Below, one piece after another: positions 16,350-25,367 of a stretch of 64,000 nt of DNA (position 1 is the stretch's first letter; each line of letters opens with the position of its first letter). The stretch lies in contig NZ_CP014579.1 in NCBI RefSeq assembly GCF_001634365.1, forward strand, positions 1,302,001 through 1,366,000, in the 5' to 3' direction. The notes under the pieces were generated by a model that worked only from the letters and a program-made list of their open reading frames with translations, was not told the DNA's origin and did no database searches. A program made the position numbers and the translations under genes. This DNA is from Paraburkholderia phytofirmans OLGA172 (lineage in GTDB: Bacteria > Pseudomonadota > Gammaproteobacteria > Burkholderiales > Burkholderiaceae).

Positions 16350-17708
16350 ATGTCTGCAATTATCGACAAAGCCTCGCAGCTGGATGAACTGCTGCATACG
16401 GCCGTTCAGGACGACAAGCAAAACGGTGTATTCCGTTGCCGCCGTGACATCTTCACGAACACTGACTTGTTCGAGCTCGAGATGAAGCACATTTTCGAGA
16501 GCAACTGGGTATATCTGGCGCATGAAAGCCAGATTCCCAACAACAACGACTACTACACGACCTGGATTGGCCGCCAGCCTGTAGTGGTAACTCGCGACAA
16601 AAGCGGCGAACTGCACGCGGTCATCAATGCCTGCGCGCATAAGGGCGCGATGCTGTGCCGTAAAAAGCATGGCAACAAAGGCACCTTCACGTGTCCTTTC
16701 CACGGCTGGAGCTTCGCCAACACCGGCAAGCTGCTGAAAGTGAAAGATGTGAAGACCACCGAATACCCGGTGCAATTCAATACCAACGGCTCGCATGACC
16801 TGAAAAAAGTCGCGCGCTTCCAGAGCTATCGCGGCTTCCTGTTCGGCAGCCTCAACGCGGACGCGATCCCGCTGGAGGACTACCTCGGCGAGACCAGGGT
16901 CATCATCGACCAGATCGTTGACCAGGCCCCGGACGGGCTGGAAGTGTTGCGCGGCAATTCATCGTACGTCTACGACGGTAACTGGAAGATGCAGATGGAG
17001 AACGGCTGCGACGGCTACCACGTCAGCACCGTGCACTGGAACTATGCTGCGACGATGGACCGGCGCAAGGTCGAGGGCACCAAGGCCGTGGATGCGAACA
17101 GCTGGAGCAAGTCGGTAGCCGGAGTGTACGGGTTCGACCATGGCCACATCCTGCTGTGGACCAAGACGATGAACCCGGAAGTGCGGCCGGTCTATCAGTA
17201 CCGCGACGAAATTAAGGAACGTGTGGGCGAAGCGAAGGCGGATTTCATCGTCAACCAGACCCGGAACCTTTGCCTGTATCCCAACGTATTCCTGATGGAC
17301 CAGTTCAGCACGCAGATTCGCGTGGTGCGGCCTATCAGCGTAGGCAAGACCGAAGTCAGCATCTTCTGCTTCGCTCCCAAGGGTGAAAGCGCAGCCGACC
17401 GGGCTACCCGCATCCGCCAATACGAGGATTTCTTCAACGTCACGGGCATGGGCACCGCGGATGACCTTGAAGAATTCCGTGCCTGCCAGGCGGGCTATGC
17501 CGGCACCACTGCATTGTGGAACGACCTGTCGCGCGGTGCGCCGCTGTGGGTCGAAGGGGCCGACGCGAATGCAAAAAATATGGGTCTGAAGCCACTCATT
17601 TCAGGCGAGCGCAGCGAAGACGAGGGCTTGTTTGTGTGTCAGCACGAGTACTGGGTCGATGTAATGCGCGATGCACTGAAGAAAGAACAAGGGGAGGCAC
17701 TGGCATGA
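16350..17708 (+). CDS. benA: Benzoate 1,2-dioxygenase large (alpha) subunit
   Basis: 452 residues; AAGGAGAG precedes ATG at 16350. It is the catalytic subunit of the ring-hydroxylating dioxygenase making the cis-diol of benzoate. The Rieske [2Fe-2S] motif is CAHKGAMLC...CPFHGW (about residues 92-117). The mononuclear iron site has its Asp and two His within [14 protein letters not shown]. Its stop overlaps the benB start (ATGA), implying translational coupling. Confidence 0.96.
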   Translation: MSAIIDKASQLDELLHTAVQDDKQNGVFRCRRDIFTNTDLFELEMKHIFESNWVYLAHESQIPNNNDYYTTWIGRQPVVVTRDKSGELHAVINACAHKGAMLCRKKHGNKGTFTCPFHGWSFANTGKLLKVKDVKTTEYPVQFNTNGSHDLKKVARFQSYRGFLFGSLNADAIPLEDYLGETRVIIDQIVDQAPDGLEVLRGNSSYVYDGNWKMQMENGCDGYHVSTVHWNYAATMDRRKVEGTKAVDANSWSKSVAGVYGFDHGHILLWTKTMNPEVRPVYQYRDEIKERVGEAKADFIVNQTRNLCLYPNVFLMDQFSTQIRVVRPISVGKTEVSIFCFAPKGESAADRATRIRQYEDFFNVTGMGTADDLEEFRACQAGYAGTTALWNDLSRGAPLWVEGADANAKNMGLKPLISGERSEDEGLFVCQHEYWVDVMRDALKKEQGEALA

Positions 17709-18193
17709 GCTTCGATTACCAGAAAATCTGTGCTGCGCTGTACCGCGAAGCGCGCCTGCTCGATGACCGGCAGTGGGACGACTGGCTTGCGTGCTATGCC
17801 GAGGACGTCACGTACTGGATGCCCGCGTGGGATGACGACGACCGGCTCACCGACGACCACGAAAGCCAGATTTCGCTAATGTACTACCCGGACCGTGGCG
17901 GACTTGAAGACCGGGTGTTCCGCATCAAGACAGAGCGCAGTAGTGCTTCTATGCCTGAACCACGCACCAGTCACAACGTTACGAACGTGGAAGTGCTGGC
18001 CGAGCGTGAGAACGAGGTGGACGTGCGCTACAACTTCAACACGCTCAGCCACCGCTACAAAACCACTGACCAGTTTTTCGGCACGATGTTTGTCACTCTG
18101 CGCAAAGTCAATGATGAACTATTGATTTCCTACAAGCGCATTGTGTTGAAGGACGACTACATCCGCCAGGTGCTCGACGTTTACCACGTCTGA
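17705..18193 (+). CDS. benB: Benzoate 1,2-dioxygenase small (beta) subunit
   Basis: 162 residues from ATG at 17705, which overlaps the benA stop by four bases and has GGGGAGGC upstream. The SnoaL/NTF2-like fold is shown by [20 protein letters not shown] and [16 protein letters not shown] strands ([10 protein letters not shown] is exact). It packs with BenA into the alpha3-beta3 oxygenase. Length matches BenB proteins. Confidence 0.95.
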   Translation: MSFDYQKICAALYREARLLDDRQWDDWLACYAEDVTYWMPAWDDDDRLTDDHESQISLMYYPDRGGLEDRVFRIKTERSSASMPEPRTSHNVTNVEVLAERENEVDVRYNFNTLSHRYKTTDQFFGTMFVTLRKVNDELLISYKRIVLKDDYIRQVLDVYHV

Positions 18194-18232
18194 CGTCGAG
18201 CGTCAGCGGAAATCAGAAGTACAGGAGGCAAG

Positions 18233-19255
18233 ATGTCCAGCTACAACATTGCACTGAATTTCGAAGACGGCGTGACCCGCTTCGTTACATGCAAGGCGGG
18301 CGAGAAGGTGCTTGATGCCGCCTTTCGCGCCAAGATTAACCTGCCGATGGATTGCTCCGACGGCGTGTGCGGTACCTGCAAGTGCCGCGCCGAGAGCGGA
18401 AGCTACGACCTTGGCGACGATTACATCGAAGATGCGCTGACCGAGGATGAGAAGGAGAGCGGCCTCGTCCTGACCTGCCAGATGGTGCCAGAAAGCGATT
18501 GTGTCATTGCGGTGCCGGCATCTTCCACTGCATGCAAGACTGAGCAAAGCAAGTTCGCTGCAACAGTAATAAAGGTAGAAGCACACAACGATGCGGCCAT
18601 CGTGCTCGAACTGGATGTTGATGCGGCCGCGCCGGTATTCCTGCCGGGCCAGTATGTCAACATTGATGTTCCAGGCAGCGGTCAACATCGATCGTACTCC
18701 TTTTCATCGGCGCCGGGTGAATCGAAAATCAGCTTCCTGATTAAGAAAATTCCCGGTGGTGTGATGAGCACCTGGCTCGAATCCGCACAGGCAGGCAACC
18801 AAGTGGAGCTGACCGGGCCGCTGGGCAGCTTCTATCTGCGGGCCGTCGAGCGGCCGTTGCTGTTCCTCGCCGGCGGCACCGGCCTGGCACCGTTTCTGTC
18901 GATGCTCGAAGTGCTGGCTCGCGCGAATTCGCAGCAGAAGGTTCACCTGATTTATGGCGTAACGCGAGACCTCGACCTCGTGCAGGTCGATGCAATCGAC
19001 GCGTACGTGGCGAAGTTGCCGAACTTCACCTACAGCACCGTCGTGGCCGAAACGGATTCCACGCATCCCCGCAAGGGTTGGGTGACGCAGCACATGCCGG
19101 CCGAGGCTGTAAATGATGGCAACGTGGACGTGTACCTGTGCGGGCCGCCGCCGATGGTCGATGCGGTGCGCAAGCATTTCGACGACAACGGCGTGAAGCC
19201 CAACAGCTTTCACTACGAGAAGTTCACTCCTAACGCAGCACCGAGGGCCGCATGA
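18233..19255 (+). CDS. benC: Benzoate dioxygenase electron-transfer reductase
   Basis: 340 residues with AGGAGG before ATG at 18233. It is a three-domain reductase: plant-type [2Fe-2S] ferredoxin (Cys cluster CSDGVCGTCKC plus a later Cys in LTCQM, residues about 1-95), FAD domain (HRSYSFSS, about 100-200) and NAD domain (GGTGLAPFLSML, YLCGPPPMVDAV). It passes electrons from NADH to the BenA Rieske centre. Its stop overlaps the benD start. Confidence 0.95.
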   Translation: MSSYNIALNFEDGVTRFVTCKAGEKVLDAAFRAKINLPMDCSDGVCGTCKCRAESGSYDLGDDYIEDALTEDEKESGLVLTCQMVPESDCVIAVPASSTACKTEQSKFAATVIKVEAHNDAAIVLELDVDAAAPVFLPGQYVNIDVPGSGQHRSYSFSSAPGESKISFLIKKIPGGVMSTWLESAQAGNQVELTGPLGSFYLRAVERPLLFLAGGTGLAPFLSMLEVLARANSQQKVHLIYGVTRDLDLVQVDAIDAYVAKLPNFTYSTVVAETDSTHPRKGWVTQHMPAEAVNDGNVDVYLCGPPPMVDAVRKHFDDNGVKPNSFHYEKFTPNAAPRAA

Positions 19256-20028
19256 GCGCGCAACGATTTGCCGGCAAGGTCATGGTGGTCACCGGTGCCG
19301 CGCAGGGCATTGGTCGCGCGGTAGCGCTTCGCGCAGCCGCCGAAGGCGGCAAGGTGCTGTTCGTCGATCGCGCCGAGTTCGTCTCCGAAGTTGCCGCCGA
19401 AGCGAGTGGCGCGGACACAGCCGGGTTTGTCGCCGACCTTGAGACGTACGAAGGCGCTGCGTCGGCAATGGCCTTTGCCGCGCGCAAGTTCGGCGGCATC
19501 GACATACTCATCAATGGCGTCGGTGGCGCGATTCGCATGCGCCCGTTCGCCGAGTTCGAACCTGAGCAGATTGACGCGGAAATTCGCCGCTCACTCATGC
19601 CCACGCTGTATGCCTGCCATGCTGTGCTGCCGTACCTGCTCAAGCGCGGCGGTGGCACCATCGTCAACGTCTCCTCGAATGCCACGCGCGGTATCCGCCG
19701 CGTGCCGTATTCGGCGGCCAAGGGCGGTGTCAACGCGATAACGCAGTCACTGGCGATGGAGTATGCTGAGCACAACATCCGTGTGGTCGCCGCCGCGCCG
19801 GGCGGGACCGACGCGCCTCCGAGACGGATCCCTCGCAATACTGCCGGCGACAGCGAGCAGGAAAAAGCCTGGATGGGCGATGCAGTGAAGCAGGTCACTG
19901 AATCAACCTTTTTCAAGCGTTACGGCAGCATTGACGAACAGGTCGCGCCGATCCTGTTCCTCGCTTCAGACGAGGCAAGCTATATCACCGGCACGGTGCT
20001 TCCAGTAGCCGGTGGTGACACAGGCTGA
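19252..20028 (+). CDS. benD: Benzoate cis-diol dehydrogenase (SDR)
   Basis: 258 residues; ATG at 19252 overlaps the benC stop. A short-chain dehydrogenase oxidising and decarboxylating 1,6-dihydroxycyclohexa-2,4-diene-1-carboxylate to catechol with NAD. The Rossmann motif is TGAAQGIG, the catalytic Ser is in NVSSNATRG and Tyr-Lys in YSAAKGG. The C-terminus TVLPVAGGDTG is repeated, diverged, as a remnant after the next gene (21032-21085). Confidence 0.95.
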   Translation: MSAQRFAGKVMVVTGAAQGIGRAVALRAAAEGGKVLFVDRAEFVSEVAAEASGADTAGFVADLETYEGAASAMAFAARKFGGIDILINGVGGAIRMRPFAEFEPEQIDAEIRRSLMPTLYACHAVLPYLLKRGGGTIVNVSSNATRGIRRVPYSAAKGGVNAITQSLAMEYAEHNIRVVAAAPGGTDAPPRRIPRNTAGDSEQEKAWMGDAVKQVTESTFFKRYGSIDEQVAPILFLASDEASYITGTVLPVAGGDTG

Positions 20029-20177
20029 GCCATGAATTCCTCGAACCACCCTCGCACAGATGCCTCCGGGGTCCAAGAAGGCAGGGCCCGAAAGGTCATG
20101 GCTTTACGTGAATGAACGCCGTACGAGGCGGCCCCTCGTGCACAACCGATCCAATCGTCCGTCGACGGAGAACCAAC

Positions 20178-21008
20178 ATGAGCTCACCCTGCATCATCAC
20201 CGTAGCGATCACTGGCTCCGTGCCGCGCAAGAAGGACAATCCTGCCGTGCCGATCTCGATCTCCGAGCAGATCGAGAGCACACACGAAGCCTACGAGGCA
20301 GGCGCAACGCTCGTTCATCTGCATGTCCGCGACGAGCAGGAAAATTCGAGTTCTGATCGCACTCGCTTCGCCGAACTCCAGGACGGTATCCGCCAGCATT
20401 GCCCTGGAATGATCGTGCAGTTTTCGACAGGCGGCCGCGGGCGCTCCTTCGAGCAGCGCGGCGCGATGCTCGACTTGCGCCCGGACATGGCGTCGCTCGC
20501 CACGGGATCGGTGAATTTCCCCACCACGGTGTACGAGAATCCCCCTGACTTCGTGCGCTCGCTCGCGGCTTCCATGCTCGACCACGACGTGAAGCCGGAA
20601 ATCGAAATCTTCGATCTGGCCATGCTGTACAGCACGGTCGATCTCGTCGAGCAAGGTCTGCTCAAGGCGCCGGTGCATGTTCAGTTCGTGATGGGCGTCA
20701 AGAATGCGCTGCCTGCGCGCCGCGAAATTCTCGAGTTCGAAGTGAAACAGCTCAGCGAACTCCTGCCCGACGCGACCTGGACCGCCGCCGGTATCGGCCG
20801 CCACCAACTCGAAGTCAACCACTGGACCCTGCAGATGGGCGGACACTGCCGCACCGGTCTTGAAGACAACGTCCGCTGGGACAAGGACACCCTCGCGGCC
20901 AGCAACGCGCAACTGGTTGCACGCGTTGCCGCGCTTTGTGCCGAGTACGGGCGTCCTGTCGCGACTGCTGCGCAAGCGCGTGAGCTGTTGGGTTTGAGCC
21001 CGGTGTGA
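20178..21008 (+). CDS. BKACE-family beta-keto acid cleavage enzyme (DUF849)
   Basis: 276 residues; GGAG precedes ATG at 20178. The TIM-barrel family joins a beta-keto acid and acetyl-CoA to give acetoacetate plus a new acyl-CoA, using zinc. Zinc-binding His pair in VHLHVRD (about residues 46-48) and later ligands in the HQLEVN/GGHCRTGLEDN region are present. It is on the ben strand 150 bases after benD, so it may be the last gene of the operon. The likely substrate class is therefore a ring-fission product such as 3-oxoadipate. That is inference. Confidence 0.85.
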   Translation: MSSPCIITVAITGSVPRKKDNPAVPISISEQIESTHEAYEAGATLVHLHVRDEQENSSSDRTRFAELQDGIRQHCPGMIVQFSTGGRGRSFEQRGAMLDLRPDMASLATGSVNFPTTVYENPPDFVRSLAASMLDHDVKPEIEIFDLAMLYSTVDLVEQGLLKAPVHVQFVMGVKNALPARREILEFEVKQLSELLPDATWTAAGIGRHQLEVNHWTLQMGGHCRTGLEDNVRWDKDTLAASNAQLVARVAALCAEYGRPVATAAQARELLGLSPV

Positions 21009-21031
21009 GTGCGTCAGACAAGCGCTTTCGG

Positions 21032-21085
21032 GCAAGCCATACCGCGGGCACGGTGTTGCCAGTGGCTGGCGGTGACACAGGCTGA
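21032..21085 (+). pseudogene. Fragment of a second benD-like SDR gene (last 17 codons)
   Basis: Bases 21032-21085 translate to ASHTAGTVLPVAGGDTG then stop, matching the benD C-terminus (ASYITGTVLPVAGGDTG). At DNA level 45 of 54 positions agree, so it is a diverged paralogue tail rather than a fresh duplication. The rest of that gene is missing. It marks a recombination point just after the BKACE gene. Confidence 0.7.
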
Positions 21086-21249
21086 GCCGGTCGATCATCG
21101 CTTCGCGTGTTGCTTCGTCGAGTTGGTCCCATAGACTGTCGTCGTAGGGCCTATCCGCGCAGTAATTGGGGATACTTTGTGACAACGTCTCGGATGAAAT
21201 CCCAAACCACTCGGATACGTCGCGTTCTGAACCTCTCGCGTAACTAAAC

Positions 21250-21652
21250 TGGGAAACTGTGGCTGGGCCATGAGTTCCACATGGAGGTCAGGTTGTTGAG
21301 CGTTAAGTTCAACGATGCTGGGGGCCAGGACATGAATGCCAAAAGCCTCCGGCGTTCCAACCCTGACGGTTCCGTACACCACGGTGGACTGGCTCATATG
21401 TTCCTCGAGCGCACCCAGCAAGGCATTCTCCATGCGTTCCGCGTGAGGGACCAACGCCTTCCCGGCGTCGGTGAGATAAAAGCCGTTGCGTCGCCGATCA
21501 AACAACACTGAACCAAGAGACTGCTCCAGCCGGTTGATCCGACGCGACACGGTTGAATGCTCAACTCCTGGCCTTTCTCCTGCTGATGAGACTTTTCCGG
21601 TCCGCGCGACTTCAAGGAAGAATCGAAAATCGGTCCACTCGGGCTCATTCAT
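21250..21652 (-). pseudogene. Truncated LysR-type regulator
   Basis: Reading left from ATG at 21652 the protein starts MNEPEWTDFRFFLEVARTGK with a good helix-turn-helix (VEHSTVSRRINRLEQSL) and the start of the effector domain (VRVGTPEAFGIHVLAP). Recognisable family sequence ends near residue 134, about base 21250. The frame then runs on as unrelated sequence to 21095. More than half of the effector domain is missing, so it is probably non-functional as an inducer-responsive regulator. Confidence 0.7.
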
Positions 21653-21778
21653 AATTTCCGCTGATGCGTTTGCGAATGCTCGTTACAGGTGACTTAATGG
21701 CGGAGAAAGTGCAATCATCGTACCTTCTAAACGCGGAGGCTCATTTCGATGTTGGACTACTCCACGCGAAGTGGGCTG

Positions 21779-22447
21779 TCAGATGACGCGAGCTCTCCGA
21801 GGCCTTGCAGATCTTGCCTTACGGCTTTGAACTGGCCATGCTTGCATGGCGACGTCTGCGATCGCTTTCAGCTTTTGCGGGCCAGCTCCGTCTCGTGCCT
21901 GGACGGCCATTCCTCGGGTCACCGCGCTGTAGAAGGCAGCGAGGGCGGGCACATCGGTGTCAGACGGTAGATCGCCGTCTTTGACGCCATTGCGCAACCG
22001 CTGCGCGATCATATCTTCAGCGTCCGCGCGATGCTTGACCATCATCTCACGAACAGAATTGAGGTCTGGGGGCAGATGCGTGCCAGCCAGAGAGATCATG
22101 CAGCCCGACGGGTGGCTCTGCCGCGAGTATTCCACGGCGGTGGCGTCGAGAAGCGCCTTGAATGCTTCTCGCGTGTCGGCCGTGCCGAACAGTCTGCCAG
22201 CGAACCAGGCTTCCGACATGTTCAGGTATGCGTCAGTTGCTTCCTTGTAGAGCTGCTCCTTGCTGCCGAACGAGTTATAGAAGCTCGAAGGGCTGATCCC
22301 CATGGTCCGGATCAACTGGTCGAAGGAGGTTCCTTCGTACCCCTGCTCCCAGAAGAGCTTCATGGCCCGGTTCAGAGCTTCCGCGCGATCAAAGGTCGAA
22401 GGCCTGCCGCGATTGCGCCGGGGTTGCGTATCATTTATTGTAGCCAT
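21779..22447 (-). CDS. TetR/AcrR-family regulator
   Basis: 222 residues from ATG at 22447 (MATINDTQPRRNRGRPSTFD). The N-terminal TetR helix-turn-helix spans about residues 10-60 (ALNRAMKLFWEQGYEGTSFD, MGISPSSFYNSFGSKEQLY). The effector domain resembles the YxaF/AcrR group with the SGCMISLAG signature. A near-palindrome at 22499-22512 is a possible operator. The divergent neighbour at 22908 is an NADP-binding oxidoreductase, its likely target. Confidence 0.85.
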   Translation of the reverse strand: MATINDTQPRRNRGRPSTFDRAEALNRAMKLFWEQGYEGTSFDQLIRTMGISPSSFYNSFGSKEQLYKEATDAYLNMSEAWFAGRLFGTADTREAFKALLDATAVEYSRQSHPSGCMISLAGTHLPPDLNSVREMMVKHRADAEDMIAQRLRNGVKDGDLPSDTDVPALAAFYSAVTRGMAVQARDGAGPQKLKAIADVAMQAWPVQSRKARSARPRRARVI

Positions 22448-22498
22448 AGCTCCATAAATCGTTGACATGCGGTAGAGGCGAGCCTATTGTGCCATAAA

Positions 22499-22512
22499 GG
22501 AGTGATCGCTCC
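22499..22512. promoter_or_regulatory. Candidate TetR operator
   Basis: GGAGTGATCGCTCC is palindromic at 12 of 14 positions and lies 52 bases upstream of the tetR start, in the gap facing the divergent oxidoreductase. Dyads of this size next to TetR genes are common autoregulatory sites. Not proven. Confidence 0.4.
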
Positions 22513-22907
22513 AGTATTGAGCAGAAACACTGGTTGGAAGGATGAGCTTTGCGGTGCGCTTGCGAACGGGTGTCTGGTTGGCGCGCTATGGTGTCGGCAG
22601 TTCGCCTTTGCGGGACGCGGCAGGCTTCCACGTTCGAGGTGGAGCGGCGCTAACTTGCCGCTTCTTGGGAGAGCCAGGACGGATGTCCGTTCCATCGCTT
22701 CTCAAGCGCTGGGCAGCAAGGGGGTATCGTTGTCCAAACGGCAATTCGAACCCGTGATGTCGGGCAATGCGGAGTTGGCCAAGGCGTTCGAGTTCCCACG
22801 CACGCCGCTCCAGCAGTGCTCATTCAACTGACCAGGCTGTTCTCTCAAGTGCCTTGCTCCTGGGCGAGCATGGCTTCGTCAATTTAAATTGCCGCAGAGG
22901 TGTCGAG
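22513..22907. other. Gap upstream of the NADP-binding oxidoreductase
   Basis: About 395 bases. Several short rightward frames occur but none shows a family signature, and they are mutually out of frame, as in a decayed gene. The region must contain the promoter of the gene at 22908. No repeat or terminator was seen. Confidence 0.35.
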
Positions 22908-23510
22908 ATGAAGATTGGTTTTATTGGAGCCGGTGCTGTAGCGCAGTCCCTCGCCAGGAGCGCCATTCAAGCGGGACACGAGGTTGTCCTGAGCGCACGT
23001 CGTGGGCCGCAGGGTTTGCGCGATATCGTGGCCGAACTCGGTCCAAAGGCTTCGGCAGATGCAGTCCAGGAGGTGGCCCAGCTCGAGTTGGTCATGCTCG
23101 CTGTTCCATGGCTTCAAGTCCCGTCGGCTCTGGAAGGCCTGCCTGATTGGGGCGGCCGCATTCTGGTGGATACCACCAATCCGTTCTCGCAAGTCGAGCC
23201 TGAGCTCATCTTGGCGGATTTAGGAGGCACGGGCGCTAGCGAGATCGTTGCAGCACACGCGCCGGGGGCTCGTGTGGTCAAGGCATTCAACGCGATCCGC
23301 ATGGAGTATTACGACAAGGGCCCCAAGTTTCATGACGGAAAGCGCGTCATCTTCGTCTCCGGTGACGACAGGGACGCGAAGACGGCGGTCATCGGACTCG
23401 TCGAAGAGTTTGGGTATGCGTCGGTAGATCTTGGTGGTCTGGTTTCGGGCGGTCGCATGCAGCAAGCCGGTGGTCCGATTGCTGGCCGCGACTGGGTCGT
23501 AGCTCCATAA
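22908..23510 (+). CDS. NADP-binding oxidoreductase of the F420-dependent reductase family
   Basis: 200 residues from ATG at 22908. An N-terminal Rossmann motif (GFIGAGAVAQSLARSAIQAGHEVVLSARRG, split here as GFIGAGAVAQ and GHEVVLSARRG) suits NADP. The single-domain layout with DTTNPFS and VVKAFNAI matches the small NADPH-dependent F420-reductase-like proteins, which in proteobacteria act without F420. Substrate is unknown. It is divergent from a TetR gene, suggesting a stress or detoxification role. Confidence 0.8.
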   Translation: MKIGFIGAGAVAQSLARSAIQAGHEVVLSARRGPQGLRDIVAELGPKASADAVQEVAQLELVMLAVPWLQVPSALEGLPDWGGRILVDTTNPFSQVEPELILADLGGTGASEIVAAHAPGARVVKAFNAIRMEYYDKGPKFHDGKRVIFVSGDDRDAKTAVIGLVEEFGYASVDLGGLVSGGRMQQAGGPIAGRDWVVAP

Positions 23511-23690
23511 GCGCTCGGACTCCTGAGGATCCGTTGCAGCAGATCGGAATCGGGGAGCGCGCTTCGATGTCACGGGGCGCGCTTCCGGCCATTTGGCGAC
23601 ACGAACACCTTTGCCATTCAGTCCGCGAAAACACTGAGCTCGGCATTCAGGTGCAGATTTACGGGGTCGGGTGGCGCCGATATCTTGGCC

Positions 23691-23735
23691 GCTTTGCCCG
23701 CTTTGCCCGCTTTGCCCGCTTTGCCCGCTTTGCCC
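23691..23735. repeat. Five perfect tandem copies of a 9-bp unit
   Basis: GCTTTGCCC repeated five times without error in an otherwise gene-free gap (23511-23915) between the oxidoreductase and the IS5-family element. As it is a multiple of three it would encode a repeating ARF/RFA tripeptide if translated. It could vary in copy number by slippage. The rest of the gap holds no supportable gene. Confidence 0.85.
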
Positions 23736-23915
23736 GCGTTGTGAGGTGGGAGTTAAGGAAAACTGCTGGGTGCCCCCATCCGTGAACGCTGTCTGTATTC
23801 GATTGCCTGTTGGTTTGCCATGGCACGTGCGAAAAAACTATTCAAAAATCCAGAACAATATCTGCACGTTCGAGTACCAGTCATTCCCGAAATTCTGGAG
23901 CATAATCACAATCTA

Positions 23916-24772
23916 GAGGGTGTTAGGAACTTTGAGTTAGACCTGGTATCCTGGCGGAATGAAAAAACGCAGGCCATACCCAACGGATGTGTCGGATGAA
24001 GAGTGGTATTTCGCCGCTCCGTACCTGACCTTGATGAACAAAGACGCGCCGCAGCGCCGCTACGAACTGCGCGAGATGTTCAACGCGCTGCGCTGGATCG
24101 TACGTGCGGGTGCGCCGTGGCGTTTGTTGCCCAATGATTTTCCACCGTGGGAACTGGTCTACCAGCAGACGCAACGCTGGATTCAGGCAGGCTGTTTCGA
24201 GGCGATGGTGAATGACCTGCGTTCGATCATCCGGATCGCACAGGAGCGCCGTGGTCAACCCAGCGCGGTCATTCTCGACGGGCGGACCCTGCAGTCGACA
24301 TGCGAGAGTGGGCCTCGCGCCGGTTACGACGGCTACAAACGCAAACGCGGCAGTAAGGTCCACATGGCGGTTGATACTTTGGGGCAGTTGCTTGCTGTGC
24401 ATGTTACGCCGGCCAACGAACAGGAACGCGCGCAGGTCGGAGAACTGGCGCGTCAGGTTCAGCAGGCCACGGGCCAGACGGTCAAGGTGGCGTTCGCCGA
24501 TCAGGGATATACCGGCGAAGAGCCTGCGCAGGCGGCACTCGACGAAGGGATCGAGCTTCAGGTAATCAAGCTGCCGGAGGCGAAGAAGGGCTTCGTGCTG
24601 CTGCCGCGCCGATGGGTGGTCGAGCGCAGCTTCGGCTGGCTCAACCGGTTCCGCCGACTGGCCAGAGACTACGAACGATTGCCCGAAACCTTGGCTGGTT
24701 TGCATTTCGTCGTATTCTCCGTGCTTATGCTTGTTCACTTTGCAGCCCTTAACAAAAGTGCCTAACACCCTC
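23916..24772 (+). mobile_element. IS5-family insertion sequence, 857 bp
   Basis: Ends are GAGGGTGTTAGG (23916-23927) and its exact complement CCTAACACCCTC (24761-24772), extending inward with one mismatch to ACTTT. Both ends are flanked by TA (23914-23915 and 24773-24774), within CTAG on both sides, a usual IS5-group target duplication. One complete transposase is inside. It separates the 23.5-kb gap from an IS6-type remnant and appears intact and recent. Confidence 0.88.
23959..24765 (+). CDS. IS5-family DDE transposase
   Basis: 268 residues starting MKKRRPYPTDVSDEEW. The N-terminal IS5/IS427-type domain (PQRRYELREMFNALRWIVRAG) precedes the DDE domain: first Asp in VILDGRTLQS, second in FADQGYTGEE, Glu in VVERSFGWLNRFRRL. 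The catalytic set and full length indicate activity. It encodes a single-frame transposase, with no programmed frameshift. Confidence 0.93.
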   Translation: MKKRRPYPTDVSDEEWYFAAPYLTLMNKDAPQRRYELREMFNALRWIVRAGAPWRLLPNDFPPWELVYQQTQRWIQAGCFEAMVNDLRSIIRIAQERRGQPSAVILDGRTLQSTCESGPRAGYDGYKRKRGSKVHMAVDTLGQLLAVHVTPANEQERAQVGELARQVQQATGQTVKVAFADQGYTGEEPAQAALDEGIELQVIKLPEAKKGFVLLPRRWVVERSFGWLNRFRRLARDYERLPETLAGLHFVVFSVLMLVHFAALNKSA

Positions 24773-24875
24773 TAGGGAAAAAGTGACTTTTCGAGGGGGA
24801 AGTTGAATTCAAACCGCCTATCGTCCGAACCCTACGAGTCACAGCTCTACGGTGCAGAGCGACTGATTGCTGAGC

Positions 24876-25066
24876 CCCTTGCTGAAAAAGGCTCTTTGCC
24901 GCAGCCACATCGCGCTTTTCCGTGAGCATGAAGTCTATCGTCTGGCCGGCCCGATGCGCCGACCGATATAGATAAACCCATTTGCCTCCGAGCTTCAAGT
25001 ACGTCTCGTCAACCCGCCAGGACCGTCCCGCAGGTGTTGCGAGACGATTCCAGCGATCGCTCAGCC
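24876..25066 (-). pseudogene. IS6-family transposase remnant
   Basis: Reading left, the frame gives RSWRVDETYLKLGGKWVYLY then RSAHRAGQTIDFMLTEKRDV and FQQG, the region around the first catalytic Asp of IS6/IS26-type transposases. The frame then breaks, with stops, and the rest of the DDE domain is absent. Upstream N-terminal sequence fades beyond about 25090. It predates the neighbouring IS5-family insertion. Confidence 0.75.
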
Positions 25067-25367
25067 CGACACTCCAAGCATTCGCTGATCGCTATTTGCA
25101 CCACAGCCCGATTTCTTGTTTGCGCTTTCCACGGCGCCATTCTCTCGATCGTTGGCGTCTCCGAAAGACCGCGGAGCGGTTCAATGGCTCCTACGAGCCG
25201 GATTGCTGAATTAAGTCCGTTTGCTCAATAGTTTCTTGTCTCCTGCAGGTGCTACGGCGGCGCAATTGAGTGGATATACTCGTATCTGGTGCGGCGGGGT
25301 GATCGCGAGAAGCCCTTGCCAGCTTTGGGCTTTACCGTCCGTCAGGACGAAAGAACAGGAGAGTTTG
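25067..25367. other. Gap between IS6-type remnant and DUF302 gene
   Basis: 300 bases with no supportable gene. It probably includes decayed transposase N-terminal sequence at its left and the DUF302 promoter at its right. No inverted repeat that could be the missing IS6 end was recognised. Confidence 0.35.

Noticed and set aside
15290..16369. 359-codon minus-strand frame over catA
   Set aside because: Shadow of the intact catA gene in a GC-rich region.
23691..23735. Tandem array as a CRISPR
   Set aside because: Units are 9 bases with no spacers and no cas genes are in the window.
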